The notes: a model not told the origin generated them from the sequence alone. Positions 39,392 through 49,798 are shown, counted from the first letter of the stretch. The stretch is DNA of 64,000 nt from Photobacterium sp. CCB-ST2H9 (GCF_023151555.2 NZ_CP100425.1:2232001-2296000), one strand, 5' to 3'. Translations and numbers: made by a program.

Positions 39392-39424
39392 AAAAAACAC
39401 AGGCCCGGCGATAAACCGGGCCTG
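39392..39424 (-). terminator. internal terminator between binding protein and permease
   Basis: Perfect 9-bp stem CAGGCCCGG/CCGGGCCTG (39400-39408 with 39416-39424), 7-nt loop, then TGTTTTTT on the minus strand. Placed inside the transporter operon, it would keep binding-protein mRNA in excess. Confidence 0.8.
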
Positions 39425-39430
39425 ACTGGA

Positions 39431-40441
39431 TCAGCGTGCAGACATCGCTTTCTTGATGCGTTTCGCAGCTTCAGGAGATACCCATTGAGTCCACATGGAT
39501 TCATTCTGCTGCAGGAAATAATCCGTCGCGGACTCACCATCGGCCTGATTGTCTTCCATCCACGCCAGCATCTTATTCATCTGTGCATTGGTAAATGCGC
39601 GCTTGGACAAATACGCCAGTGCCTCAGGCGCCCGCCGGGCGAATTTCTCTGTGACGACTGTATCTACCGGAGAAGGCGGGTACATGGTCGGTTTGGGATC
39701 CAGACAATCCGCCTGCGTAATACAGGACTGATAGTGCTCGACATCCACCCCGGTCCCGAAGTCAACTTTCACCATCTCGTACTTACCCAGAACCGCCGTC
39801 GGTGCCCAGTAATAACCGAACCACGGTGCTTTACGCTCATATGCTTTTGCAATCGATGCAGCCAGACCGGCGCCAGAGCCGGGATCCACCAGCTCGAACC
39901 CTGCATCTGCCAGTTTCAGCGCCTCAAATAAATGTTCTGTCGTGATCTGACAGGTCCAGCCCGCCGGACACCCCATCATCGCAGACCGTTCCGGATCTTC
40001 AGGATGACGGAATAATTGCGCTTTCGCCTTCACGCCCGCAAGTGTTTTCAGGCTGGGATCGTCTTCCACCATATACGCCGGTACCCAAAATCCTTCTTCG
40101 CCGCCGTCAGACAGGGTGACACCGGCATAACGCAGCCGCCCTTCGTTGACGCCAAGATCCAGTGCCTCCCGCATGGTATTGCTCCACATTTCCGGGGCAA
40201 TATCCGGCTCACTCTTCTCTATCATGGACGTGGTGGTCGGAATGCTGTCGCCGGGCACCAGCTCTGCATCACAGCCATAGCCATGCTGAAGGATAAATTG
40301 ATCCAGGTGCGCAAGCATCGTCGCTGAGTTCCAGTTCATGTCAGCAATCGTGACATGCCCGCATTCCTCCGCAGAAACAGTCAGACTCAGGGGCAGTGTG
40401 GCGGCGGCCAGTAACCAGGGGGCTATCTGGGGTAAACGCAT
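39431..40441 (-). CDS. Glycine betaine/choline-type ABC transporter substrate-binding protein
   Basis: A 336-residue OpuAC-family binding protein with a cleavable signal peptide (about 1-23, LLAAATLPLSLTVSA/EE). Aromatic residues expected to cage a quaternary amine are visible in DMNW, EMWSN, GFWVPAY and GYYWAP. AAAGGAT precedes the ATG at 40441. First gene of the three-gene importer, in the unusual order binding protein, permease, ATPase. The exact ligand (betaine, choline, proline betaine) cannot be read from sequence. Confidence 0.88.
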   Translation of the reverse strand: MRLPQIAPWLLAAATLPLSLTVSAEECGHVTIADMNWNSATMLAHLDQFILQHGYGCDAELVPGDSIPTTTSMIEKSEPDIAPEMWSNTMREALDLGVNEGRLRYAGVTLSDGGEEGFWVPAYMVEDDPSLKTLAGVKAKAQLFRHPEDPERSAMMGCPAGWTCQITTEHLFEALKLADAGFELVDPGSGAGLAASIAKAYERKAPWFGYYWAPTAVLGKYEMVKVDFGTGVDVEHYQSCITQADCLDPKPTMYPPSPVDTVVTEKFARRAPEALAYLSKRAFTNAQMNKMLAWMEDNQADGESATDYFLQQNESMWTQWVSPEAAKRIKKAMSAR

Positions 40442-40676
40442 AACAAATCCTTTCGTTGAGATATCCGGGTGTCCTTCGCCAGAAGCTGGTCTTGTCACCC
40501 GCCACTGATGAATTCCTTTTCAGTATATGCATACCCGAGAGCGATTGACGAGGACACAGACCCGGTTTTTGACCTTAAGTGATTCATTTTTGAGTTCTTT
40601 CAGCCGTCAGTGGCCGCCGAAACAGAGCTTTGTTATAATCCGCCCGCTTTTCGTCAACTCAGCCATAAGACCTCTC

Positions 40677-41468
40677 ATGACAGACACACAACACATGATC
40701 AACACGCTTCTTTCACCCGTTCATCAGTTTCTGCATTGCGAAACACCGGACAGCTGGATTGAGGAAGCACGTAAGCCGGAAAACCTGAACGATTTACTGG
40801 TTGATCACTGTAACTGTGAGTTGAAAGCCAGCCAGACTGCGATTTATCTGATCCGAAAATATGCCGTCGATGAACAAAGCGGTCAGGCATTGCTGGACTG
40901 GGCGAAACCGTATGAAAACTTTGTCTATGGCAAGGCCAGAGATAAAAACACCTTTCATGGGAAGAAAAACGGACTCATTGCCGAGCTGACCGCCAGAGCC
41001 GATTGTCCTTACGGACAAAATTTGATCGACAAAATGGTCCGTCTGATCAAAGAAGAGTTTCACCACTTTGAACAGGTGCTGGAGATCATGGAAAAGCGCG
41101 GCATTGAATACTCCAGCCTGAATGCAGGCCGCTATGCGCGCGGTCTGATGAAAGCCGTACGTACCCATGAACCCGCAACATTAATCGACAAACTGATTAT
41201 CGGTGCCTACATTGAAGCCCGCTCCTGCGAGCGCTTTGCCAAGCTGGCACCTTATCTGGATGACGAACTGAAAAAGTTCTACATTTCTCTGCTGCGTTCA
41301 GAAGCCCGTCATTATCAGGACTACCTGAAACTGGCGGAGCAGATTGCCGGCGAAGATATCAGTGAGCGTATTCAGTTCATTGGTCAGCGTGAAGCTGAAC
41401 TGATCAGCAGCCCGGATGAACGGTTCCGCTTCCACAGCGGTGTTCCTGCAGAAGTCGCCGTTAGCTGA
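40677..41468 (+). CDS. miaE: tRNA-(ms2io6A37) hydroxylase MiaE
   Basis: A 263-residue non-haem diiron hydroxylase acting on the isopentenyl-modified A37 of tRNA. Ligand motifs are visible in EEFHHFEQVLE (about 127-137), IEARSCERF (about 177-185) and SEARHYQDY (about 206-214). The start was set at MTDTQHMINTLLSPVHQFL (40677), which matches the family; 50 upstream codons are open but meaningless. Convergent with the SgrR-like gene, overlapping by 8 bp. Confidence 0.95.
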   Translation: MTDTQHMINTLLSPVHQFLHCETPDSWIEEARKPENLNDLLVDHCNCELKASQTAIYLIRKYAVDEQSGQALLDWAKPYENFVYGKARDKNTFHGKKNGLIAELTARADCPYGQNLIDKMVRLIKEEFHHFEQVLEIMEKRGIEYSSLNAGRYARGLMKAVRTHEPATLIDKLIIGAYIEARSCERFAKLAPYLDDELKKFYISLLRSEARHYQDYLKLAEQIAGEDISERIQFIGQREAELISSPDERFRFHSGVPAEVAVS

Positions 41469-43158
41469 AAACCACGCGGCTGAAATCTATCCAGCCATTT
41501 GCCAGCAGTGAAACCCCATTGAGATGCGATCGCACATTCAGCTGCTGGCGGTTCTGCCACAAGGGCTGATACATCCCGAGCGCCACGAGCCAGCGTTCAA
41601 TCGCTTCAAATTGAGCCACTCTTTCTTCCCGGCAGGAATGCGAAAACACCGTCTCAATTTTTCGCATTAACTGTGACTGAGTGTCTGCACTGAGACAAGC
41701 CGACAGGGCTGTATTTGCTTTCAGCCATTCCATCCAGTCCAGTTCAGGATCCTCCCCGAAAACTTCACCAGAAATCATAATATCGGCCTGAGACAAACGT
41801 GCCATCCGGTTAAAATCGGGAAAGGTTTCAATACAACAGCTCGCTGGAATTCCGGCGTTGTTCAGCGCATGTGTGAGTTGCTCCGCCAGCGCGATATGCT
41901 CTGTCAGCTGATAAGTTACAACGTTCAGCGGACGTTCCGGCTGAGGCAGTGACTTGAGATCGACGATTTCAGAAAGACCGGCTGGATGCAGCTCCGCTTG
42001 CAGCATGCCCTCAGCGTACCGGTAATTGTCCGGCTGCAAACAATCCGGTAACGGCAACTGACGAATAAAGGCGGCCAGTCTCCTCCGGTGTTTTGCCACC
42101 GCCATCCAGCGGGTCCGATTTTCATTCAGCAAGGCATACTCACAGCCCTTTTCCCAGTTTTCCAGCCGCGAGAATTGCTGTGTACGTCCCGGCACAAGCC
42201 AGGGGTGAACCACATCACTGTTCATGTCAAAATCCATGGCTTGATCACCGATATTCCAGATTTCGACCGCATCCAGCCACGGGCGGCAACCATGATAATG
42301 ATCAAATGCGACCAACCGGGTCAGCCATTCGGTCTGTTCATCCAGCATAAAAGCCCCTGAGCCGATAATTCGGCCATCACCCGCTTGTTTCGCGATTCCG
42401 GCTGCCTTTTGTGTCAGTAACGTCGGTATAAAACCCGGCGTCATCTTTGCGATCATCCTGAAGCGCAGAGGAGTCAGTACTTCCACACCCGCAATACAGT
42501 CAAACAGCTGCCGATTGCAGCTGTCTGAAGTGCTGAGCCGCTCAAAATGCTCCCTGACAGATTGCGAAGTCAATGGCGTGCCATCATGAAACATCAGCCC
42601 TTTCCTCAGGGTAAAGAGCCAGTCATTGCCTTGTTGCTCCCAGTGAATGGCGAGGTTGCCCTGAATGTCACCCGTCTGCTCATTTTTGCTCAGCAAGCCG
42701 GCATAAAGGTAAGAGCCCAGATGAAGTTCCGTTCGACGGGAAAGCTGAACCACATCCAGATCATGAATACCGCGGTAGAAAGGGATCCGCAGGACATCCC
42801 GGGTATCAGCCCGTTTGGCTGATCGAAACCCGGCCAGATAATCCGCCAGAAATCCTTCCCGCGCATGTGCTGGCATCAGTGTCAGTGCCTGTTCTACCTG
42901 ATTCCGCTCCAGTAAGGCGACTGCCTGCTGCGTCACAACAGCGTCTGTCGGTTTCAGCAACATAAGCGTCGGCAGATTGCCGCGCCCGACGCCGGGAAAC
43001 CACTGTATCCACCCCTCACTGACCAGCCTTTTGATCAGCATTTGTGCATTTCGCCGGGTACAGGCCAGTTTTTCTGCCACGGTATCGAGCGACACGACCC
43101 ATGTCTGCCCAACGTCCAGCTCATCTCTGAGTAACGCCAGTAATCGCCAGTAACGCAT
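41461..43158 (-). CDS. SgrR-family transcriptional regulator
   Basis: A 565-residue protein with an N-terminal winged helix-turn-helix (about 1-70, DTVAEKLACTRRNAQMLIKRL) fused to a peptide-binding-protein-like domain (SBP_bac_5, about 115-560), the SgrR layout. E. coli SgrR (551 residues) activates the sRNA sgrS under glucose-phosphate stress. Here the divergent neighbour is an MFS transporter and the 89-bp gap is too short for a full sgrS. A ligand-sensing regulator of that transporter is the likely role. Confidence 0.85.
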   Translation of the reverse strand: MRYWRLLALLRDELDVGQTWVVSLDTVAEKLACTRRNAQMLIKRLVSEGWIQWFPGVGRGNLPTLMLLKPTDAVVTQQAVALLERNQVEQALTLMPAHAREGFLADYLAGFRSAKRADTRDVLRIPFYRGIHDLDVVQLSRRTELHLGSYLYAGLLSKNEQTGDIQGNLAIHWEQQGNDWLFTLRKGLMFHDGTPLTSQSVREHFERLSTSDSCNRQLFDCIAGVEVLTPLRFRMIAKMTPGFIPTLLTQKAAGIAKQAGDGRIIGSGAFMLDEQTEWLTRLVAFDHYHGCRPWLDAVEIWNIGDQAMDFDMNSDVVHPWLVPGRTQQFSRLENWEKGCEYALLNENRTRWMAVAKHRRRLAAFIRQLPLPDCLQPDNYRYAEGMLQAELHPAGLSEIVDLKSLPQPERPLNVVTYQLTEHIALAEQLTHALNNAGIPASCCIETFPDFNRMARLSQADIMISGEVFGEDPELDWMEWLKANTALSACLSADTQSQLMRKIETVFSHSCREERVAQFEAIERWLVALGMYQPLWQNRQQLNVRSHLNGVSLLANGWIDFSRVVFS

Positions 43159-43247
43159 AAAAGATGAAATCCTTCTCTAATCTCTGCACTTTTTCTTCCA
43201 CTTTTCCTGTCGATAATAGCGAAAGTTTTTGATGTGAAAAGGAATTT

Positions 43248-44462
43248 ATGATGACAACTTTTGCGCAATCCCGTTTGGGGATCTGGAAAGAACCGACATT
43301 TCTAGTGCTGTTTACCAGTGCATTCTTCACGGCCTTTGGTGCCAAAATTTACAGCCTCGCGTTACCGCTGCTGGTTTATGACCTGACGGCTTCGCCGGAA
43401 TGGATGGGTTGGATGCGGGCGGTAGAGTTTCTGCCCAATCTGCTGCTGGCCTTGTTTATCGGCGTATGGGTCGACCGAGTTAACCGTAAGCACTGGTCAC
43501 AGGCCATGCTCATCGGGCAGAGCTTCTGTTTATTCCTGGCTTATTCTGCCGTCGAATGGATGGCTAACCCTTTATGGGCGCTCTTTCCGGCCGCTTTCAT
43601 GATGATGGCCTTCGATTACGGTTATCACAATGCCCGTCTTGGCATGATGAAAACGGCATTGCCGCAACATCTCCAGAATACGGCCACAGCACGTTTCAGC
43701 ACTATGTACAGTTTTCTGGAAACCGTTGGGCCTGTGTTGTCGGGGGTACTCCTGCTGATGTCCGCTATCCATCAGATCTTTCTGCTGCTGATCCTGTTTT
43801 ATCTGCTCGCATTTATACAGTTGCAACGGCTGTCATTTGCCCCTTCCGAAACAGTGCAGCACCCTCCTGTCTTTTCTGCACTCAAGGAAGGCTGGCACGC
43901 CCTGAAGGCGGATCAAACGATGTGTTTGATCACTGCTGCTGTTGTCGTGATTAATACCACGGGTGCTGTATTTCATGTTCAGGCCATTTATTTTGCCAAG
44001 GCCGAGCTGATGCTCTCCAACCTGGAAGTCAGCTATCTGATTGCAGCCTCGGGTATCGGCGGCATGGTCGGCGGTATGGTTGCCGACAAGGTCAGACGCC
44101 GAATCGGACTGGGCAAGCTGCTCATTTTATCCATTGCACTGGAATCCTTCGGCTTTGTCATGCCTGCTGTTTCTCCGAATGCCGGGGTACTGGCAGCCGC
44201 TTTTTTCGTCATCAGCAGCATCGGGCTCATGAGTTCAATTTGCATCTGGAGTTACCGTCAGGAAGCTTTCAGTGACAAACTGCTGGGCCGTGTAGCTGGT
44301 ATCACAGGTTCACTATTTAAACTGGGAATGCCGTTTGGACTGGCAGCTTCCGGTTATCTGGTCGCACTCCTGGGGACTGCACCGCTCTTTCTGCTCTGTT
44401 TTGCTGTTCAGCTGGCCGTAGCGCTGATGCTGTGGTGCACCCAAGTCCGGCGGACGGCATAA
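43248..44462 (+). CDS. MFS transporter, divergent from the SgrR-like regulator
   Basis: A 404-residue permease with 12 predicted helices, of the MFS_3/EntS-like drug and metabolite exporter type. The A-motif region is GVWVDRVNRKHWSQ (about 66-79). The substrate is unknown; control by the divergent SgrR-like protein is likely given the 89-bp shared promoter region. GAAAAGGAAT precedes the ATG at 43248; an ATG at 43251 is also possible. Confidence 0.85.
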   Translation: MMTTFAQSRLGIWKEPTFLVLFTSAFFTAFGAKIYSLALPLLVYDLTASPEWMGWMRAVEFLPNLLLALFIGVWVDRVNRKHWSQAMLIGQSFCLFLAYSAVEWMANPLWALFPAAFMMMAFDYGYHNARLGMMKTALPQHLQNTATARFSTMYSFLETVGPVLSGVLLLMSAIHQIFLLLILFYLLAFIQLQRLSFAPSETVQHPPVFSALKEGWHALKADQTMCLITAAVVVINTTGAVFHVQAIYFAKAELMLSNLEVSYLIAASGIGGMVGGMVADKVRRRIGLGKLLILSIALESFGFVMPAVSPNAGVLAAAFFVISSIGLMSSICIWSYRQEAFSDKLLGRVAGITGSLFKLGMPFGLAASGYLVALLGTAPLFLLCFAVQLAVALMLWCTQVRRTA

Positions 44463-44621
44463 AATCATCCTCTCCTGAATCAATTCAGGGCGGTTATCCC
44501 GATTGCTCATTCCAATCGATTGAGGCCTCATCATTTCTTAAAGGGATCATGAAGTTAACTATACCGCAGTCACTTTGATGTGAGGTGGCTGGGCTGCTCA
44601 CCCGTGAAAAACTGTCAGGAT

Positions 44622-44645
44622 AAAAAAACCGCCTTTCGGCGGTTT
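44622..44645 (-). terminator. topA terminator
   Basis: AACCGCC-GAAA-GGCGGTT stem-loop (GNRA-type loop on the minus strand) followed by TTTTTT, just after the topA stop. Confidence 0.9.
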
Positions 44646-44650
44646 CTTGA

Positions 44651-47290
44651 TTACTTCTCTTTCTTGGCGTTTTTACGCTTGTCCGTAATGATCCACTTCC
44701 CGGCATCATACAGTGCGGTATAACCGGTAGGCTTTCCGTCAACCTCAGAACGAACATAGTTCTCTTTGGTTTTACGGCTGAAACGAACGACTGTTTTCAC
44801 ACCATCCGGATCTTCTGTCGGAGCCTCGGTCAGGTACAGGAACTTCGGCGACAGTCTGTCTTTAAAGCGAACCAGTTCTTCCACCAGCGGCGCACGGGTT
44901 TCGCGCGATTTCGGGAAAGTGCTGGCGGCCATAAACAGACCGGAAGCACCGTCACGCAGCACAAAATATGCGTCAGGATCCTGAGTACATGGCAGCTCCG
45001 GCAGATGCACCGGATCTTCCTTCGGTGGCGCAACTTCGCCGTTCTTCAGGATTTTCCGGGTATTCTTACAGCTCTCGTTGGTACAACCCATGTACTTTCC
45101 GAAACGACCGTTCTTCAGCTCCATGTCTGAGCCGCACTTGTCGCACTCAATCACAGGACCTTCATAGCCTTTCAGTTTAAACTCACCTTTTTCTACCACG
45201 TAGCCATCACAGCTTGGGTTGTTACCACACACATGCAGTTTACGACCCTGGTCAATCAGGTAAGCATCCATCGCGGTGCCACATTTCGGGCAACGTTTCT
45301 TGGCACGAAGCGCAGCGGTTTCCACATCCTCTTCCAGGACGTTCACAACACCTTCTTCATCACCCAGATTAATGGTGGTTTTACAGCGTTCTTTCGGTGG
45401 CAGCGCGTAGCCGGAACAACCCAGGAATACACCAGTTGAAGCCGTGCGAATGCCCATCGGACGCGAACAGGTCGGACACTCAATATCCGTCAGGACGATT
45501 TTGTTCGGCTTCATGCCGCCTTCGTCTTCCTCACGCTCGGCTTTTTCCAGTTCATCCGTAAAATCGCTGAAGAATTTGTCCAGAACCGATTTCCAGTTCG
45601 CTTCGCCTTCCGCAATCTTATCGAGATTACCTTCCATTCGCGCGGTAAAGTCGTAGTCCATCAGATCTGAGAAGCTGTCTTCCAGACGATCGGACACAAT
45701 TTCACCCATCTTCTCTGCGTAGAAACGACGTTGGTCCACTTTCACATAACCGCGATCCTGGATCGTGGAAATAATAGACGCATAGGTCGACGGGCGGCCG
45801 ATACCGCGTTTTTCCAGTTCTTTAACCAGTGCTGCTTCGGTAAAACGTGCAGGCGGTTTGGTGAAATGCTGTTTTGGCTCCAGATTCTCAAGCGCCAGAA
45901 CATCTCCCACCTGAACCGTTGGCAATGTGGTGTCTTCATTTTTACCTGAAGGGCGCTGAACCTTGGTCCAACCGGCGAAACGTAACGTTCGGCCTTTGGC
46001 TTTCAGAGTAAAGTCCCCGGCCTGAACCGTGATCGTACTGGAATCGTATTGAGCCGCAGTCATCTGACAGGCCACAAACTGACGCCAGATCAGGTCATAC
46101 AGTTTAACGGCGTCCTGATCCATGCCTTCCAGGTTTGCCGGCAGTATTTCAACGTTGGACGGTCGAATCGCTTCGTGCGCTTCCTGAGCATTTTCTTTGC
46201 TGCCGTAAACCACAGGTTTCGCCGGCAGGTAGCTCTCACCGTATTCCGTTGTAATATAGTCACGTACAGCTTCAACGGCTTCTTTCGACAGATTGGTCGA
46301 GTCGGTACGCATATAGGTAATATAGCCGGCTTCATACAAGCGCTGAGCCAGACCCATGGTACGTTTTACGCCATATCCCAGGCGTGTACTCGCTGCCTGT
46401 TGCAGCGTTGACGTAATATAAGGCGCTGAAGGCTTACTGGTCGTCGGCTTATCTTCACGCTCTGCGACTTTGAAACTGGCCTTCTCCAGCAGCGACACTG
46501 CTGCATCGGTTTCAGTCTGATTCACTGGCCGGAAAGCTTTCCCCGCCTGCTGAGCAACCATCAGACGCAGCGCATCTTTTTCACCGGTCAGAGTGTTGGC
46601 GTGAATGTCCCAGTACTCTTCCGGTACGAATGCCTTAATTTCACGTTCACGTTCAACAATCAGCTTCACAGCGACCGACTGAACACGACCGGCAGACAAA
46701 CCGCGCGCGACTTTTTTCCACAGCAGCGGCGAGACCATGAAGCCGACAACACGGTCGAGAAAACGGCGTGCCTGCTGAGCATTTACGCCATCAAGGTTCA
46801 GTTCACCCGGATGCTCGAACGCCTGTTGAATGGCATTCTTCGTAATTTCGTTAAAAACAACACGTTTATAGCGTTCTTCATCACCACCGATGAGCTCACG
46901 AAGATGCCACGCAATTGCTTCTCCTTCGCGGTCCAAATCGGTTGCGAGATATACATAGTCGGCGTCTTCAGCCAGTTTCTGAAGCTCTTGGACAACCTTC
47001 TCTTTACCGGGCAGCACGGCGTAATGTGCTTCCCAATCTTTATATGGGTTCACACCCATCTTATTGATCAGCGCATTCAGCTCTTTTTCTTTTTTGATTC
47101 GTGCTTTCTCTTCAACGCTCAGTCCTTTGGCGGACGATGCAGCGGCTTTTTTACCGGTACTGCTACTGCCACCCGTCGACAGGTCTCGGACATGCCCAAC
47201 GCTGGACTTTACGATGAAATCCTTACCAAGGTACTTATTAATCGTTTTTGCCTTAGCAGGGGACTCCACAATAACGAGAGATTTACCCAT
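44651..47290 (-). CDS. topA: DNA topoisomerase I
   Basis: An 879-residue type IA topoisomerase (E. coli 865). The N-terminal Toprim domain opens [18 protein letters not shown] and has [12 protein letters not shown]; the active-site Tyr lies in [11 protein letters not shown] (about residue 330). Three C-terminal zinc fingers follow (CPTC...C...C, CPKC...C...C, CDKC...C...C). It relaxes negative supercoils, opposing the gyrase encoded elsewhere in the window. Confidence 0.98.
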   Translation of the reverse strand: MGKSLVIVESPAKAKTINKYLGKDFIVKSSVGHVRDLSTGGSSSTGKKAAASSAKGLSVEEKARIKKEKELNALINKMGVNPYKDWEAHYAVLPGKEKVVQELQKLAEDADYVYLATDLDREGEAIAWHLRELIGGDEERYKRVVFNEITKNAIQQAFEHPGELNLDGVNAQQARRFLDRVVGFMVSPLLWKKVARGLSAGRVQSVAVKLIVEREREIKAFVPEEYWDIHANTLTGEKDALRLMVAQQAGKAFRPVNQTETDAAVSLLEKASFKVAEREDKPTTSKPSAPYITSTLQQAASTRLGYGVKRTMGLAQRLYEAGYITYMRTDSTNLSKEAVEAVRDYITTEYGESYLPAKPVVYGSKENAQEAHEAIRPSNVEILPANLEGMDQDAVKLYDLIWRQFVACQMTAAQYDSSTITVQAGDFTLKAKGRTLRFAGWTKVQRPSGKNEDTTLPTVQVGDVLALENLEPKQHFTKPPARFTEAALVKELEKRGIGRPSTYASIISTIQDRGYVKVDQRRFYAEKMGEIVSDRLEDSFSDLMDYDFTARMEGNLDKIAEGEANWKSVLDKFFSDFTDELEKAEREEDEGGMKPNKIVLTDIECPTCSRPMGIRTASTGVFLGCSGYALPPKERCKTTINLGDEEGVVNVLEEDVETAALRAKKRCPKCGTAMDAYLIDQGRKLHVCGNNPSCDGYVVEKGEFKLKGYEGPVIECDKCGSDMELKNGRFGKYMGCTNESCKNTRKILKNGEVAPPKEDPVHLPELPCTQDPDAYFVLRDGASGLFMAASTFPKSRETRAPLVEELVRFKDRLSPKFLYLTEAPTEDPDGVKTVVRFSRKTKENYVRSEVDGKPTGYTALYDAGKWIITDKRKNAKKEK

Positions 47291-47775
47291 ATGACTCTAT
47301 TACGTCCTCGTGCTCGCGAAATTCTCAAATATAAACATGTAGTTGCACGCTAAAAGTTACAGTGTAGGCACGGCAACGCTATTACAATATTGGGCTACTA
47401 TACAAGAAGGTCAACCTGTTTTTAATAAATCCAGATTGATTGGTCGCCCCTTCTACACTTGTAAACACGGTGTTAAGTGTCCCAATTTTTTCAAATCATC
47501 CCTGATAATTCTTATATCAAAGCCAGTAAATTGACTGGGCGCAGATCATTACCACCTCAACGACACTTTGACTATTCCCAGCCCGGTTTATTTGTGTCAG
47601 CTCACACAAATATGCTCTTACTGATAATGAAATCGTGAAGAATGATTATTTTATATGCATCAAATTGGACAAATTGATTCAATGATCTTCAGCACAGTCA
47701 AATAAGCGACAAGGCAAAAGAAATAAAAAATAAATATCGGTAAAAACAGCTGTCAGTCACACTGGAAATATATGG
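47291..47775. promoter_or_regulatory. long gap between sohB and topA
   Basis: About 500 bp, AT-rich, with no gene. It must hold the topA promoters. It contains one strong palindrome (47589-47612, listed separately). Confidence 0.5.
47589..47612. promoter_or_regulatory. 24-bp palindrome upstream of topA
   Basis: Arms TATTTGTGT and ACACAAATA flank the 6-bp centre CAGCTC. This has the form of a dimeric repressor or activator operator. The half-site spacing does not match CRP (TGTGA-N6-TCACA). Confidence 0.45.
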
Positions 47776-47803
47776 AGATAACCCGCATTGCTGCGGGTTA
47801 TCT
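47776..47803 (-). terminator. hairpin after sohB
   Basis: Perfect 12-bp stem AGATAACCCGCA/TGCGGGTTATCT with a 4-nt loop, 13 bp past sohB. The T tract on the minus side is weak. Confidence 0.6.
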
Positions 47804-47815
47804 GTTTCATCAGGC

Positions 47816-48877
47816 TTACATAATCGGCCGCTGACCGCGACCAATCCACTTCAATAGCAAACTGTCAGCAGCTTCACTGCCGGCACCAGCCAGACGCTCT
47901 GCCAGCTTTTTACGCTGAACATAGCGCACTTGCAGGACTTCACGCTCTTTGCAGGCCGCCATGATGTAGTCATCACTGGTGCCAATCTGATCAACCAGAC
48001 CCAGCGCAAACGCCTGTTTTCCGAACCAATGTTCTCCGGTTGCCACTTTTTCCAGATCCAATGACGGACGGTGTTCGGCAATAAAGTCTTTGAACAGGCC
48101 ATGCGTTTCTTCGATTTCACTCTGAAACTTCTCGCGCGCCTTATCCGTATTTTCACCAAACATCGTCAGCGTTCGTTTAAACTCACCTGCCGTGATCTGT
48201 TCAAATTCAATATCGTGTTTTTTCAACACTTTACTAAAGTTCGGCAGTTGTGCGATCACACCAATTGAACCAACCACAGCAAACGGTGCGGAGATGATCT
48301 GATCCGCCACACAAGCCATCATGTAGCCACCGCTGGCAGCAACTTTATCGACAGCAATCGTGAGCTTCACCCCCGCCTGTTTCAGGCGATCAAGCTGTGA
48401 AGATGCCAGACCATAGCCGTGCACCATTCCACCGCCGGTTTCCAGACGCAGCAAGACTTCATCACCTTCCGCAGCTACAGCCAGAATCGCTGAAATTTCT
48501 TCACGCAAACCCGCCACTTCTTTCGCATCAATACTGCCGTGGAAATCCAGCACAAAGAGCCTCGGCTCACGGGCAGTTGAAAGTTCGCCGGATTTTGCAG
48601 CCGTTTTGATTTCATTCTGACGCGCTTTGTTTTTTTCCTTTTCTGCTTTTTTCTCAGCTTTTTCACGAGCTTTCAGCAGTGGTTTATCGAACAGATGAGA
48701 CTCCAGATGGTGGATCGTCTCTTTGTACTGCTCAGTCAAATCGTTCACTTCGAGTGAACCTTTACGCGCTCCGTGACGACCGCCTGTGCTTTTAACAATG
48801 ACCAGGATGCTTACAATCGCTACGACCACCGTCGCGATCTTGGCCAGAAAAAGACCGTAATCAAACAAAAAATCCAA
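47816..48877 (-). CDS. sohB: SohB, inner-membrane serine peptidase (S49)
   Basis: A 353-residue S49-family peptidase (E. coli SohB 349): N-terminal membrane helix (about 6-28), a charged Lys/Glu-rich region, then the protease domain with the catalytic Ser in GSIGV-type context and Lys in KVAASGGYMMACVAD. The start was set at TTG 48877: AGGAA lies 6 nt upstream and the resulting MDFLFDYGLFLAKI aligns with E. coli SohB. A TTG at 48925, 16 codons upstream, is the alternative. Confidence 0.92.
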   Translation of the reverse strand: MDFLFDYGLFLAKIATVVVAIVSILVIVKSTGGRHGARKGSLEVNDLTEQYKETIHHLESHLFDKPLLKAREKAEKKAEKEKNKARQNEIKTAAKSGELSTAREPRLFVLDFHGSIDAKEVAGLREEISAILAVAAEGDEVLLRLETGGGMVHGYGLASSQLDRLKQAGVKLTIAVDKVAASGGYMMACVADQIISAPFAVVGSIGVIAQLPNFSKVLKKHDIEFEQITAGEFKRTLTMFGENTDKAREKFQSEIEETHGLFKDFIAEHRPSLDLEKVATGEHWFGKQAFALGLVDQIGTSDDYIMAACKEREVLQVRYVQRKKLAERLAGAGSEAADSLLLKWIGRGQRPIM

Positions 48878-49054
48878 GAGAAATTCCTCATATTCTGGTT
48901 TTGTTTCATTGTAATACCAATCCAATCAAGCCTCTAGGGGCTATTCACATCAATCTCTTCGAGCTACCCTATGCTTTTTTGTCTTCAGGTTGTCACTCTG
49001 ACAGTGATGCGCCTACAATAGCGGCACAAAATGCCCGACTTAGAAGGAAATCAA

Positions 49055-49798
49055 GTGAATTATCAAACTGCGGCTGACTCTCTGAAAGATCGTATCATTC
49101 TGGTGACTGGTGCCGGTGATGGTATTGGCCGTCAGGCTGCGATCAGTTATGCAGCTCATGGCGCTACCGTCATTCTGCTGGGCCGGACTGTCGCCAAACT
49201 TGAAGCCGTTTATGATGAAATTGAAGCGCTGGGTTATCCTCAAGCGGCCATCATTCCTCTGGACATGAAAGGCGCGACCAAACAAAACTACGTGGATATG
49301 GCTGATACCATCAAGGATCAGTTTGGCCGTCTTGACGGCGTACTGCACAACGCCAGCCTGCTGGGCGTTTTGAGCCCGTTTGATCAACTGGGTGAAGACA
49401 CTTACGACGACGTGATGCAAGTCAACGTGAAAGCACAGTTTCTGCTGACTCAGGCCATCATGCCACTGCTTAAGAATTCAGAAGATGGCCGCATCATCTT
49501 TACGACCTCTACCGTCGGCCATGTCGGCCGTGCATTCTGGGGCGCTTACTCGATTTCTAAGTTTGCCACGGAAGGGATGATGCAGATTGTGGCTGAAGAG
49601 CTCAGTAATACCAATGTCCGTGTCAACGCAATTAATCCGGGTGGTACCCGTACCGGTATGCGTGCCAAAGCCTTCCCGGGTGAAGACCCGAAAACGCTGA
49701 AAACACCGGCGGATATCATGCCGCTGTATCTGTACCTGATGGGACCGGAAAGCCGGGATGTCAACGGCCAGTGCATTGACGCACAGCCTAAAGACTGA
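49055..49798 (+). CDS. yciK: YciK, short-chain dehydrogenase/reductase
   Basis: A 247-residue SDR with the NAD(P)-binding motif TGAGDGIGR (about 18-26), the NAG-type segment LHNASLLG, and catalytic Tyr-Lys in YSISK (about 167-171). The start was set at GTG 49055: AAGGA lies 6-7 nt upstream and MNYQ aligns with the family; the ATG at 49031 has no ribosome-binding site. The substrate is unknown in E. coli too. Convergent with rluB. Confidence 0.92.
   Translation: MNYQTAADSLKDRIILVTGAGDGIGRQAAISYAAHGATVILLGRTVAKLEAVYDEIEALGYPQAAIIPLDMKGATKQNYVDMADTIKDQFGRLDGVLHNASLLGVLSPFDQLGEDTYDDVMQVNVKAQFLLTQAIMPLLKNSEDGRIIFTTSTVGHVGRAFWGAYSISKFATEGMMQIVAEELSNTNVRVNAINPGGTRTGMRAKAFPGEDPKTLKTPADIMPLYLYLMGPESRDVNGQCIDAQPKD

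Noticed and set aside
43159-43247. sgrS sRNA next to the SgrR-like gene
   Set aside because: Only 89 bp, no terminator hairpin, and the MFS ribosome-binding site occupies the right end.
47589-47612. CRP site
   Set aside because: The half-site spacing differs from TGTGA-N6-TCACA, so it is reported only as an unnamed palindrome.
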